The notes below the pieces were generated by a model. The model made no database searches and was not told the DNA's origin. It saw only the letters and a program-made list of their open reading frames with translations. A stretch of DNA of 64,000 bases from JAMXLO01 sp963850535 (lineage in GTDB: Bacteria; Pseudomonadota; Alphaproteobacteria; Acetobacterales; Acetobacteraceae). Location of the stretch: positions 62,001 to 126,000 of the forward strand of contig CAWKMC010000015.1 in NCBI GenBank assembly GCA_963850535.1. Direction: 5' to 3'. How positions within the stretch are numbered: position 1 is the stretch's first letter; every line of letters begins with the position of its first letter. Positions 1 through 8,212 of this stretch are shown one piece after another. A program made the position numbers and the translations under genes.

Positions 1-492
1 GCGCATGATGGTCGGTTCGCACGACCGAATGCATACGGTGAGGCACTGTGGTATGGCATCTTCGATGCGGCCTACACTCGGCCTGGCGACTATCTCACAC
101 AGGCCGACGGCGCTTGGTTCATCGCTGCTCAACAGCGACTGCTGCCGGTTCTGTGCGTCAAGACCAATCGTATCGTGTCGTTCGCGCGCCCAGCGGCTCC
201 CGCCAGCACCGGTGTGAATAGGTACGGTGGCACGACCGCTACGACCAATCGGCCATTGATGACGAACTGGCCGGCCAGCGTTCTCGGGATATCGGGCGGC
301 GGCCGTCCCAATGCGGACCTGCCAAGCGATACCTCCGTGCCTCGTTGGACGGTTCTACTCCCAGCGGTGCCCGGGGTGGTTCTGCTTCCTTCCGACCTGA
401 TGAGCGACGATCTCGGACGAAATGCAGTGGTGAGAGCGGCTGAACTGACCGAGTTGGGCTGGCGTGTGATCGTGAACCAAGCAACCACCTGA
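1..492 (+). CDS. phage neck/head-tail region protein, 5' partial
   Basis: The reading frame is open from base 1 and ends with TGA at 490-492, so the gene begins upstream of the window. About 163 residues are visible. The early part (YLTQADGAWFIAAQQ) is typical of hypothetical proteins that lie just before the sheath operon in Mu/P2-like phages; I infer a neck or head-tail joining role from position only. The stop overlaps the next start by one base (TGATG), which suggests translational coupling. An internal ATG-like start at 175 would ignore the well-coded upstream part, so I treat the whole stretch as one partial gene. Confidence 0.6.
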   Translation, partial: AHDGRFARPNAYGEALWYGIFDAAYTRPGDYLTQADGAWFIAAQQRLLPVLCVKTNRIVSFARPAAPASTGVNRYGGTTATTNRPLMTNWPASVLGISGGGRPNADLPSDTSVPRWTVLLPAVPGVVLLPSDLMSDDLGRNAVVRAAELTELGWRVIVNQATT

Positions 493-1301
493 TGGCAGAC
501 CAGTCGGACGTAGAGGAGGCATTGGTCAACGTCGTTTCAGCCGCATTGTATCCGCGCGGAACCGCTGCACCGAGTGTTCCCGGGCCAAATTGCCGGATCT
601 ATCGAGGCTGGCCGAATCCCGCGGCCCTGGACGCCGATCTGACCGCAGGCACCATCAACGTCACAGTATTCCCGACAAGCGGTTCAACACGGACCACGAC
701 GCGCTACGCCGAGCAATGGATTGGTTCACCCGCACAGCCAACCCTGACGGCGGTGATTGATGGCGCAACGGTGATGTTTGGTGGCACAGCAGAGCCGGGT
801 CAGATTGCCGGCGTTCTCGTCGACGCTGCAGCCTACGCGTACAGGGTCCAGATCGGCGACACAAACCAGTCAGTTGCCGCCAATCTCGCGACAATGGTGC
901 GAACGAATTCGGTTGTGCAACTGTCACAAGGAAATCTGACGATCCCAGGCGCCCGACGACTGGTGGCCAGGGTGGTGGCAGATGCGCCAGTCAAACAGGA
1001 GGTCAGACGGCAGGAGCAGGGCTTCCGCGTGATTTGCTGGTGCCCCGACCCAGTGACTCGCGACGCCACAGCAAGCACCGTTGACCTGGCGCTGAGCACC
1101 CAACGCTTTATTCCGCTTAACGACACCACGAGCGGCAGGCTTACGTACGCCGGTACGACCGAGTTCGACCAATCGCAGAATGCGAGGCTATACCGCCGTG
1201 ATCTCAACTACAATGTCGAGTATGCGACAGTACTGTCGGACACACTTCCAGCAATGCTGTTCGGAACTCTTGGACTGAACGCAGCATCCTTCACAGTTTG
1301 A
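492..1301 (+). CDS. phage tail/neck structural protein
   Basis: A 269-residue protein starting at the ATG in the TGATG overlap with the previous gene. It is beta-rich in appearance (many T/V/S strands, few long helices) and has no signal peptide or membrane segment. In contractile-tailed phages the gene in this position, before the sheath, encodes a tail terminator, completion or other neck protein. I do not recognise a named family with certainty. It is followed after 13 bases by a small gene and then the sheath, so it probably belongs to the same late transcript. Confidence 0.6.
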   Translation: MADQSDVEEALVNVVSAALYPRGTAAPSVPGPNCRIYRGWPNPAALDADLTAGTINVTVFPTSGSTRTTTRYAEQWIGSPAQPTLTAVIDGATVMFGGTAEPGQIAGVLVDAAAYAYRVQIGDTNQSVAANLATMVRTNSVVQLSQGNLTIPGARRLVARVVADAPVKQEVRRQEQGFRVICWCPDPVTRDATASTVDLALSTQRFIPLNDTTSGRLTYAGTTEFDQSQNARLYRRDLNYNVEYATVLSDTLPAMLFGTLGLNAASFTV

Positions 1302-1314
1302 TACCGGAGTTCTC

Positions 1315-1464
1315 ATGCAGGTCCACTTGGTTGTGGTAAAGCCGTTTGCGACGCTCGCGCGCGGTGACATCATCACTGATCCCGTGCGCATTGCTGAGAT
1401 CCTGAAGGGCGAGCATGCACCACATGTCGTGCGCGTCGCTATCCCAGCGGATAAGGGAGCATAA
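1315..1464 (+). CDS. small phage protein upstream of tail sheath
   Basis: A 49-residue frame with ATG at 1315 (GGAG about 7 bases upstream) and TAA at 1462-1464, filling the gap between the preceding tail gene and the sheath. The sequence begins MQVHLVVVKPFATL and includes ARGDIITD and VRVAIP. Mu-like phages often have a very short gene (DUF2635 type, Mu gp38) exactly here, and the V-K-P and DP elements near the start are reminiscent of it, but the match is weak. Position, RBS and spacing support it being real; the function is unknown. Confidence 0.5.
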   Translation: MQVHLVVVKPFATLARGDIITDPVRIAEILKGEHAPHVVRVAIPADKGA

Positions 1465-1469
1465 GTGCG

Positions 1470-3036
1470 ATGCCGATTGTGCAGCAGGGCAGCGTAAATA
1501 CGACCGCGCTCGTAGTACCTGACCTTTATGTCCAGATAGTTCCACCACAGAACCTGGTTCTCAATGGGGTGCCGACCAATGTCGTCGGCGTCGTCGGAAC
1601 TGCGTCCTGGGGACCAGTCGATCATCCGGTGATCGTTGGCACGATGGCGGACTATGCCCAGAACTTCGGACCAATCATAGCCCGCAAATTCGACATGGGG
1701 ACGCAGATCGCAACGGCGATACAGCAGGGCGCACAAAACTTTCGCTGCATTCGGGTCTCTGACAATACGGACACGGCCGCACAGACAATATTGCCAGGGA
1801 CCACCGTAACCTTCACGGCGCTTTATACTGGTTCCCTCGGCAATCAGATTACTCTGACATTATCCACAGGATCGAGGGCCAACACTTGGCGGCTGACGGT
1901 TTCGCTCCCGGGTTTACAGCCAGAGGTTTACGATAACATCGCGGGCAGCGGTGCTGACTTCTGGCTGGCCATGGCACAAGCGATCAACCAGGGACAAGGT
2001 TCTCAACGCGGCCCGTCGCAACTCATCGCTGCGAGTGCGGGTGGAGCAACCGTTGCGCCCGCTGCGTTTTCCACCGCACTCGGCGTGACGGCTTTTGGCA
2101 CGGACGGCGCAGCGGATGTGACAGCAATGACGCTGGTCGGCATGGACATCCCGCCACGTTCAGGCATGTATGCGCTCCGTGGCCAAGGATGCGGCATTGC
2201 CCTCTTGGCAGATGTCGACGATCCGGACTACTGGACAACACAGGCGGAGTTCGGGCTCGAGGAAGGGATCTACATGATCCTCACCGGGCCGGCGAGCGAC
2301 ACGATTGAGAACGCCGTAATCGTCAAGCAGCAAGCCGGCCTGGACAGCTACGCGGCCAAGTTGATGTTCGGGGATTGGCTCTGGTGGTCAGACCAAGTCA
2401 ACGCGACCATTCGGCTGGTCTCCCCGCAAGGCTTTGCCGCCGGTCGATTGGCCAACCTGTCCCCCGAACAGTCGAGCTTGAACAAACAGCTCTATAGTAT
2501 CATTGGCAGCGAAAAGTCGGGCACGCCTGGCACCGGTCAGAACGCATCGGTACTCTTCCGCCGATCTCGCGGTGCTGCTCGGCGCCGGCATAGACGTCAT
2601 TAGTAACCCCCAACCCGGCGGCAGTTTCTGGGGCGTCCGCGGCGGCCACAATTCTGCTTCCAATGTCGCGATCGACGGCGACAACTATACCCGCTTGACC
2701 AACTACATAGCAGCGACACTCGCGGCAGGCATGGGCCAGTATGTTGGCCAGGTAATTACCTCGGATCTGTTCCGCCGAATACGGGCGACGCAGCTCGCTT
2801 TCCTGCAGAATATGCTCGGGCAGGGCCTTCTCGGGACGACCGACGGCAGCCTGCCATTCAGCGTCGTCTGCGACACCTCCAACAACCCTCCCGACCGGAC
2901 CAATCTCGGTTACGTTCAGTCAGATGCTCAGGTGCAATACCAGGCGATCAACGAAAAATTCATCATCAACATGGAAGGCGGCCAGACAGTGCAGGTGTCT
3001 CGGCAGACTCTACCGATCGGCCAAATGGCAACATAA
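1470..3036 (+). pseudogene. contractile tail sheath protein, frameshifted
   Basis: The tail sheath subunit (Mu gpL / P2 FI family) forms the contracting outer tube. The first frame (1470-2603) carries the N-terminal and middle domains, with NVVGVVGTASWGPVDHP near residue 30 and a threonine/glycine-rich centre. The C-terminal domain continues one frame over, with SSADLAVLLGAGIDVISNP and GGSFWGVRGG, ending at 3036. Reading jumps by +1 between about 2541 and 2556; removing one base restores a colinear protein of about 520 residues, normal for the family. The first frame alone ends in an arginine-rich out-of-frame tail. Either the gene is broken or the assembly has a one-base insertion. The tube gene follows after 12 bases. 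Confidence 0.85.
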
Positions 3037-3048
3037 GGAGCAGATGCA

Positions 3049-3477
3049 ATGTCTCTGACCATGTTCTCAATCGGCCGCGACACGCAGCTTGTGGTCATCG
3101 GATCGGCGGGCCGGATCGATCTGACCCATGTCACCTCCTTTGATAGCCGGCAGATCACACGCTCGGTGCGCGTGGATCGCCTCGACGGCACACATATGGG
3201 CACTGAGCTTCCCAAGGGATGGGAGGGCAGCTTTGAACTCGAGCGCGGCAACTCTGTAGTAGACGACTTTATTGCCGCCGCGGAGCAGCAATACTTCAAT
3301 GGGAACAACGTATCACAAGGGACGATGTACCAATATGTGACGGAGACCGACGGCTCTACGTCCACATACCAGTACGACGGGGTGATATTCCGGCTCAGCA
3401 ATGCGGGAACTTGGAAGGGGGACAGCAGTGTGAAGCAGAAGTTGGAGTTCTTCGCCGTACGGAGGCGCCGGATCTGA
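3049..3477 (+). CDS. tail tube protein
   Basis: A 142-residue protein directly after the sheath, the usual place for the tube subunit (Mu gpM / P2 FII type). ATG 3049 follows AAGGAG at a good distance. The sequence has the tube pattern of a beta barrel: an N-terminal strand set, DSRQITRSVRVDRLDGT, then GWEGSFELERGNS, and a C-terminal KQKLEFFAVRRR. It would polymerise inside the sheath as the rigid tube. The stop overlaps the next start (TGATG). Confidence 0.75.
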   Translation: MSLTMFSIGRDTQLVVIGSAGRIDLTHVTSFDSRQITRSVRVDRLDGTHMGTELPKGWEGSFELERGNSVVDDFIAAAEQQYFNGNNVSQGTMYQYVTETDGSTSTYQYDGVIFRLSNAGTWKGDSSVKQKLEFFAVRRRRI

Positions 3478-3824
3478 TGACACCAACCACATCTATCATG
3501 GCAACTGCTTCGGCTACGGAGACAGTTACTGACGACGACGGCCGGCGTCTGACGGTGCGACGACTGACCGCGCTTGACCGGCTGCGACTGTTCAAGGCGG
3601 CCGGGCCAATCCTGGCTCAGAACCAGCCTTGGCTAGGCATGGCGCTGATTGCAAGCTCGGTGAATGCGATTGATGATGTACCCGTACCGACACCAGCTAA
3701 CGAAACCCAAATCGAGGCGATGGTCGCTCGGCTTGGCGACCCAGGCATATCGGCCGTTGCCCAGGCGCTGCAGCAATCTGCAGAGCTGACCACGGCAGAA
3801 CTTCTGGACAACGCGGGAAACTGA
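3477..3824 (+). CDS. tail assembly chaperone, short form (gpG-like)
   Basis: A 115-residue acidic protein beginning at the ATG that overlaps the tube stop; an earlier in-frame ATG at 3411 lies inside the tube gene and is not needed. Features such as GRRLTVRRLTALDRLRLFK near the N terminus, then a short helical region, match tail assembly chaperones located between tube and tape measure in long-tailed phages. These proteins coat the tape measure during tail assembly. The frame ends in GGGAAAC TGA, a canonical -1 slippery heptamer just before the stop, which would make the longer G-T form. Confidence 0.75.
   Translation: MTPTTSIMATASATETVTDDDGRRLTVRRLTALDRLRLFKAAGPILAQNQPWLGMALIASSVNAIDDVPVPTPANETQIEAMVARLGDPGISAVAQALQQSAELTTAELLDNAGN
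3815..3821 (+). promoter_or_regulatory. -1 programmed ribosomal frameshift site (GGGAAAC)
   Basis: GGGAAAC is in the required phase (G GGA AAC) and directly abuts the TGA of the short chaperone. Slipping back one base reads GGG AAA CTG and enters an open frame. This is the X XXY YYZ pattern used by tail chaperone genes of many phages (lambda uses GGGAAAG). Confidence 0.8.
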
Positions 3825-3994
3825 GTCGGCACCCCGAACTGATCGACTGTCTCTATCTTGTTCGGAACGGGGTGCCATTCGACGTCGCATTTAGCCTTCC
3901 TGTTGACGAGCGACTGGCGTTCGTGGTTGCGCTCGGGTCGCTCGATGGTGGCGTTTTCGACTGGCATGCCATGCAGTGGAAGGTACAGCCGTGA
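3821..3994 (+). CDS. tail assembly chaperone, frameshift extension (gpT-like)
   Basis: After the -1 slip at 3815-3821 the frame stays open for 57 codons (LSRHPELIDCLYLVRNG, then PFDVAFSLPVDERLAF, ending AMQWKVQP) and stops at TGA 3992-3994. It makes a G-T fusion of about 172 residues. The extension has no start codon or RBS of its own at its beginning, so it is expressed only through the slip. The stop overlaps the GTG of the next gene (GTGA), as expected if translation of the tape-measure-position gene is coupled to the frameshift product. Confidence 0.7.
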   Translation: MSRHPELIDCLYLVRNGVPFDVAFSLPVDERLAFVVALGSLDGGVFDWHAMQWKVQP

Positions 3995-5157
3995 CATTGG
4001 CCCGTCGCCACGCGGTGGCCATCGGAACCAGATTCGCATTGGGTCATGGCGTATCTGGTGGCATTGCGCTGCTTCGATCGCGTCAGGCAGTGCTCGATCT
4101 CGCCACGGGCCCTGACGCCGCAACAGCTGTTATGCTGACACGACTTGGAATGACCCTTTCGACCGTCCCGCTGGCGGCGGCGGCGCCCATGAGGGCGACT
4201 CCAATGCCTGCTACGTATGCATTCGAGCCCGACTCCTTCAGTGCTGCCAGGTCAGACCCACCTGACGCTACAGCACGCCGTATGGCCACTCACCGAGCTG
4301 CATTGACGTCGGGAACAGCTGACCGACCGGCGATCTCGCCCACTCGGGAGGAGCACAGGACGCGCGACACGCGCCTATCAACCGTCGAAAGTTCGGCCCA
4401 ACTTAATGACGGCGGCCGACCCATGCCACGTTTCACGCCACGGCGAGCAAGCATGAGGAGGGCGACGCATGCCTCGAATTCAAGTCCGTTCGCTGGCGAA
4501 CGAACGCACGAAGCGGGCATGACACCATCGCCGGCAGGCGGCTCCCACGCGCTGATCGCGATGCAACCACCCGCTGACGTCCCCTCACCTGTGCCTACAG
4601 TGAATGTACCCTCACCAAACATTACTGCTGACACACCCTCGTTTGCACCCGTTGCCAATCCGCCGTCACCAAATCTGGAGTTCAGAGACACCGGCGTAGT
4701 TCCCGGCATCATGCAAACGATATCGTCAGCACCAGTCTCTCAGGTCTCCATCGCGCAACTCGGCCACCGGGCAGATCAGCGCGAGCAACCGACCATGCAG
4801 CCGCCATATATCAGGGCGGAAACCCTTGAGCATGTCTCTGCAGCTCCGATCGACACGCCGGGTTCACAAGATGACATGCCAGGAAACGGAGCTGCCCTGG
4901 GTCCAACTCCGCCGCAATATCTTAGACTTGCTTACCCGACGCAAAACGCGACCACTGCAGCACTCGCCGACAACCGCTCCCGATCAACGCAGACCGATCA
5001 GGAACCACGCCAAGGCATGATCGTGTTCGACGGCGCGGAGCTTGGCCGATGGGTCATCAGCTACCTCGAGAGCCAAGCCCTACGGCCCGGAACAATGACA
5101 ACCGGCATTGACCCAAGAATGACCGCAACGTTCCCAGGAGCACCAACTGGTGGCTGA
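3991..5157 (+). CDS. tape-measure-position tail protein, short and proline-rich
   Basis: I chose GTG 3991, which overlaps the stop of the chaperone extension (GTGA), giving 388 residues. The gene sits where the tape measure protein is normally found, straight after the G/GT chaperone. The middle (about residues 130-330) is rich in P, S, T and A and low in predicted helix, unlike ordinary tape measures. The C terminus (FDGAELGRWVISYLES, then TGIDPRMTATFPGAP) looks like a conserved end module. If it is the tape measure, the tail would be short, roughly 60 nm at 1.5 Angstrom per residue. It could also be a different tail protein. Confidence 0.5.
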   Translation: MTLARRHAVAIGTRFALGHGVSGGIALLRSRQAVLDLATGPDAATAVMLTRLGMTLSTVPLAAAAPMRATPMPATYAFEPDSFSAARSDPPDATARRMATHRAALTSGTADRPAISPTREEHRTRDTRLSTVESSAQLNDGGRPMPRFTPRRASMRRATHASNSSPFAGERTHEAGMTPSPAGGSHALIAMQPPADVPSPVPTVNVPSPNITADTPSFAPVANPPSPNLEFRDTGVVPGIMQTISSAPVSQVSIAQLGHRADQREQPTMQPPYIRAETLEHVSAAPIDTPGSQDDMPGNGAALGPTPPQYLRLAYPTQNATTAALADNRSRSTQTDQEPRQGMIVFDGAELGRWVISYLESQALRPGTMTTGIDPRMTATFPGAPTGG

Positions 5158-5317
5158 GTGGATTCACAAGATAAGCATCTCATTTGTGCTGGGCTTGGTC
5201 ACTGATAGGCCAACACTCAGCATGCCCGCGCTGGCGTCCATTTCTGTCTGGTTTTACCCGAAGCGGCGATTACCCTCAGCGCAGCACAAGTCAACCGTTC
5301 ACGAGAGGCGATGCTGA
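5150..5317 (+). CDS. small phage tail ORF, 55 residues
   Basis: GTG 5150 follows GGAG by about 9 bases and overlaps the end of the previous gene; TGA 5315-5317 overlaps the next ATG (TGATG). The product begins MAEWIHKISISFVLGL and ends with a basic tail (YPKRRLPSAQHKS). The double overlap is the same coupling style as the neighbouring tail genes and also settles the start of the downstream gene. Function unknown; a spurious frame is possible because of its small size. Confidence 0.45.
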   Translation: MAEWIHKISISFVLGLVTDRPTLSMPALASISVWFYPKRRLPSAQHKSTVHERRC

Positions 5318-6058
5318 TGACTGATGTCGCACTCCTCCTTGGTCCGATTGCCTTGCAGGATTTCGAAGTCCCTTCTGGCGTCAACTTCGGTGGCAGGCAA
5401 CGATTGGCAGTACACCGACTGCCCTCTGGTCGGCGCATTGTTGACACGCTCGGCCGCGATGAAGCCGACATCTGCTTCACGGGGATCTTTACGGGACCAG
5501 ATGCCACGTTGCGAGCACGTGGTATCGATGAGATGCGCGTGGCTGGCATCGCTCTGCCGCTGACATGGGATGTCTTCTTCTATACTGTTCTGATCGCCGA
5601 GTTTTACGCGGATTACTGTAACGGATCGTGGATCCCGTATTGGATACGCTGTACCTGTGCTGCAGGATGAGGCATCCCTGCTGACAGAGGTGGCCGTCTC
5701 GCTCGCCTCAGCCGTCATCGGCGACGCCAGCAGTGCAGCCGCTTATGCCGACGGAACTGGTATAGACCTCGCTGGGCTGCAACCCATGCTGGCTGCTCCA
5801 GGGGCGATGACTCGCGGTACGGCACCCTTTGTGTCCGCGCAGGCCAGCCTTACGGGCGCTGCATCCTCGATTGCCAATGCAGCGACTGTCGCCGATAACA
5901 GACTTACCGTAACAAACAGCGCTCCAGCCGCCACAGCGCAGGACGGAGTCGACGCGTTATTGAGCGCGACAGACACCAGCGGCCAACTCGCTTCGCTTGT
6001 TCTTGCAAGTGCCTATACTCGTCGAGCCGCGGCCAACCATGCGAATGCCAGCAGCTGA
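5317..6058 (+). pseudogene. DNA circularisation/baseplate hub protein N-like, frameshifted
   Basis: The first frame starts at ATG 5317 with LLGPIALQDFEVPSGVNFGG, typical of the N-terminal domain of Mu gpN / DNA circulation family proteins that form part of the tail-baseplate junction. It runs out of frame after PYWIRCT at about 5653 and stops at 5668-5670. The protein continues one frame over as VLQDEASLLTEVAVSLAS and ends at 6058. Dropping one base in ACCTGTG (5653-5659) joins RCT to VLQDEA without a gap, so a single inserted base explains the break. Whether this is decay or an assembly error cannot be decided here. Confidence 0.7.
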
Positions 6059-6059
6059 T

Positions 6060-6245
6060 ATGAAGGTAATTACCGTCGCCGGCGACAATCTATTTCGCAT
6101 CGCTGCAGGCGAACTTGGGGATGCAACACAGTGGATACGGATCGCCGAGCTGAATCAGATAACCGACCCCGTATTGACCGGTGTGACAACGCTGCTGATT
6201 CCGGATTTTAACCCAAATGCGGGAGGTGGAGTTGCCGCTCAGTGA
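6060..6245 (+). CDS. LysM-like tail protein (gpX-like)
   Basis: A 61-residue protein starting at ATG 6060, one base past the previous stop. It shows the short LysM-type fold seen in P2 gpX and related tail proteins: VAGDNLFRIAAGELGDA, then WIRIAELNQITDP, and LLIPDFN. An earlier in-frame ATG at 6039 would add seven residues. LysM-like proteins here help attach the hub at the tail end; the order X then D then V matches contractile-tail operons. Confidence 0.6.
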   Translation: MKVITVAGDNLFRIAAGELGDATQWIRIAELNQITDPVLTGVTTLLIPDFNPNAGGGVAAQ

Positions 6246-7306
6246 TTTCATCCCAACCTCTCGCGCTCCCCAACTCCGCATCGTCGCAAATGACCAAGTC
6301 CTTACGGGGGCTACCCAGGCAGAGGTCCTGTCAAATAACTACTATGCGGCCGATCGCTTCAGCGTGACCGCTGCGCTTGGCGCTGATCCCTGGGCCAGTG
6401 CTGCGTTTTGGGCGAGTGCGTCCGACATCCTGGTGGACGTGCAGTTCAGTCTCGATGCTGGCGCATCCTTCACCAGCCTCGTTCAGGGGGTAGTTGACAA
6501 CATAAGCATCGATCCTGCCTATGGCCTGGTACAATTCGACGGGCGTGACCTTGCCGCCGCTTTGATCGAAGTCTCGGACTCAGGAAACCTTTGCTAACCG
6601 AACCTCAAGTGAGATCGCGTCGCTTCTCGCCCAACGTCACAATTTAAGTCCCCGTGTGTCGCCAACCACTACGCCAGTTGGCCGATACTACCAGGGCGAG
6701 CACGATCGTACGACGCTCAACCAATTCAGCCGAGCAACCACCGAATGGGACTTACTAGCTTTCCTGGCACAGCAGGAAGGCTTCGATCTGTTCGTCCAGG
6801 GACAGGCGCTCTGCTTCCAGCCGGCTGCTCAATCAGCCAATCTCGCATTGGCGCTGAGTGCCCAGGACGTGCTTGATCTCAAGCTGGCGAGATCGCTCAC
6901 CCTGGCGCGCAACATTGAAGTTGTGGTCAAGAGCTGGAACTCACGCCAGAATTCTGCTTTCTCTCAGCAGCTCAGCGCAAATGGCGCCGGAAGCGATGAA
7001 CGAGACGGGACGCCATCACAACGCTACGTCTTTGTTCGACCGAATCTGACACCGGATGACGCGCTGAAGTTTGCGCAGCAGAAAGTCGCGGAGCTGGCGC
7101 GACACGAGCGTACCGTCAGGATCAGTATGCCGGGAGAACTCGCACTCACGCCACGCAGCGTTCTCGCGATTCAGGGCACAGGTACCGACTTCGACCAGAC
7201 CTATTACATCGACGTCATCGAGCGAAGGTTCGGTCAGCACAGCGGACTGATCCAGCACGTCCTGGCTCACAATTCCTCGCCACGAACCGGTGCGACGGTA
7301 GCATAG
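6217..7306 (+). pseudogene. phage late control gene D-like hub protein, frameshifted
   Basis: Related to P2 gpD / Mu gp44 baseplate hub proteins, which connect the spike to the tube. The first frame (starts possible at ATG 6217, GTG 6226 or TTG 6232; GGAGG at 6221-6225 favours the TTG) covers the first beta-barrel domain, with FDGRDLAAALIE. It breaks at about 6568-6575. The protein resumes one frame over with RTQETFANRTSSEIASLLAQ, then GRYYQGEHDRTTLNQFSR and TEWDLLAFLAQQEGFDLFV, ending at 7306. Removing one G (GAA-G-TCTCGG) gives a continuous IESRTQETF. The result is about 360 residues, normal for the family. Confidence 0.75.
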
Positions 7307-7308
7307 CT

Positions 7309-7824
7309 GTGGAACGGTTTCTGAATATCATCAAGCAGCACGCCGGAGCGCTCGACCAGGGAGGCAGCCAACCGCGCTTCGGCACGGTGACATCAGTGGA
7401 CCCGGCGACCGCGACCGCAAAGGTTACATTGCAGCCAGAGGGCGTACTGACCGGCTGGTTGCCCGTGCTCTCTCCATGGGTGGGCTCCGGCTGGGGAATG
7501 TACTGTCCGCCGTCGCCGGGTGATCAAGTGCTCGTGGTCGCTCAGGAAGGCGAAGCGGAGCATGGTCTCATCATCGGACGTGCATTCTCAAACGTGCAGG
7601 TCCCACCCGCCGTTCCAGTCGGCGAATTCTGGCTGATGCACAAGTCAGGCACCTTCATCAAGCTGCAAAACGACGGGACCGTTCAGGTTCAGGGAGATTT
7701 GCACGTTGTGGGCGATATCTATGACCGACAGGGCTCCTTGTCGCGGCTGCGCGGCCATTACGATGGCCACACACATTCGGATTCACGGGGTGGCATGACA
7801 AGTGTGCCGAACCAGACGGATTGA
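7309..7824 (+). CDS. baseplate assembly protein V (spike)
   Basis: A 171-residue protein from GTG 7309, two bases after the hub gene. It carries the gpV/Mu gp45 OB-fold N-terminal domain (RFGTVTSVDPATATAKV, then GDQVLVVAQEGE and GLIIGRAFSN) and a beta-helical tip (LQNDGTVQVQGDLHVVGDI). The end, HYDGHTHSDSRGG, holds an HxH motif as in the metal-binding apex of membrane-piercing spikes. It would sit under the baseplate and puncture the outer membrane on contraction. Confidence 0.85.
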   Translation: MERFLNIIKQHAGALDQGGSQPRFGTVTSVDPATATAKVTLQPEGVLTGWLPVLSPWVGSGWGMYCPPSPGDQVLVVAQEGEAEHGLIIGRAFSNVQVPPAVPVGEFWLMHKSGTFIKLQNDGTVQVQGDLHVVGDIYDRQGSLSRLRGHYDGHTHSDSRGGMTSVPNQTD

Positions 7825-8207
7825 CCGCGGTGGCCGATCTTTTTCACCAGTGGGGATCCGACCTCATTGTCGGTCCGACGGGCGATATCAGCACGATCGA
7901 CGGGTCGTCATGGGGCCAGCAGCGTGTCTTGCGACGCCTGCTTACCAATCCGGGCGATTATATCTGGCAGCTAGACTACGGCGCAGGGCTTGCGCGCTTT
8001 ATTGGGCAGCCAGCTAGCGCACTGCAGATCAGGGCGGTGATACGCAGTCAGATATTCAAAGAAGCGTCCGTGGCGCGCCAGCCTGAGCCGCTGATCAATG
8101 TGCAGATATCGCCCGGGGGCGCATCGAGCACCGTCTATGTCCATATCCGATATGTAGACGCCGAGAGCGGGCAAACGCGGGTACTCTCATTCTCGGTGTC
8201 GAACTGA
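7821..8207 (+). CDS. baseplate protein W (gp25-like)
   Basis: A 128-residue protein of the gp25/GpW baseplate wedge family. The frame opens with TTG 7821 overlapping the previous stop; GTG 7830 is an alternative. Recognisable elements are DLIVGPTGDI, QQRVLRRLLTNPGDY, and YGAGLARFIGQP, the last matching the conserved Y-G-x-G-L segment of the family. It joins wedge and sheath in the baseplate. Order V-W-J-I follows P2. Confidence 0.85.
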   Translation: MTAVADLFHQWGSDLIVGPTGDISTIDGSSWGQQRVLRRLLTNPGDYIWQLDYGAGLARFIGQPASALQIRAVIRSQIFKEASVARQPEPLINVQISPGGASSTVYVHIRYVDAESGQTRVLSFSVSN

Positions 8208-8212
8208 GTCAA

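Noticed and set aside
5158..5316. Frame starting at GTG 5158 (15 codons)
   Set aside because: Too short; the overlapping frame from GTG 5150 has an RBS and exact overlaps with both neighbours.
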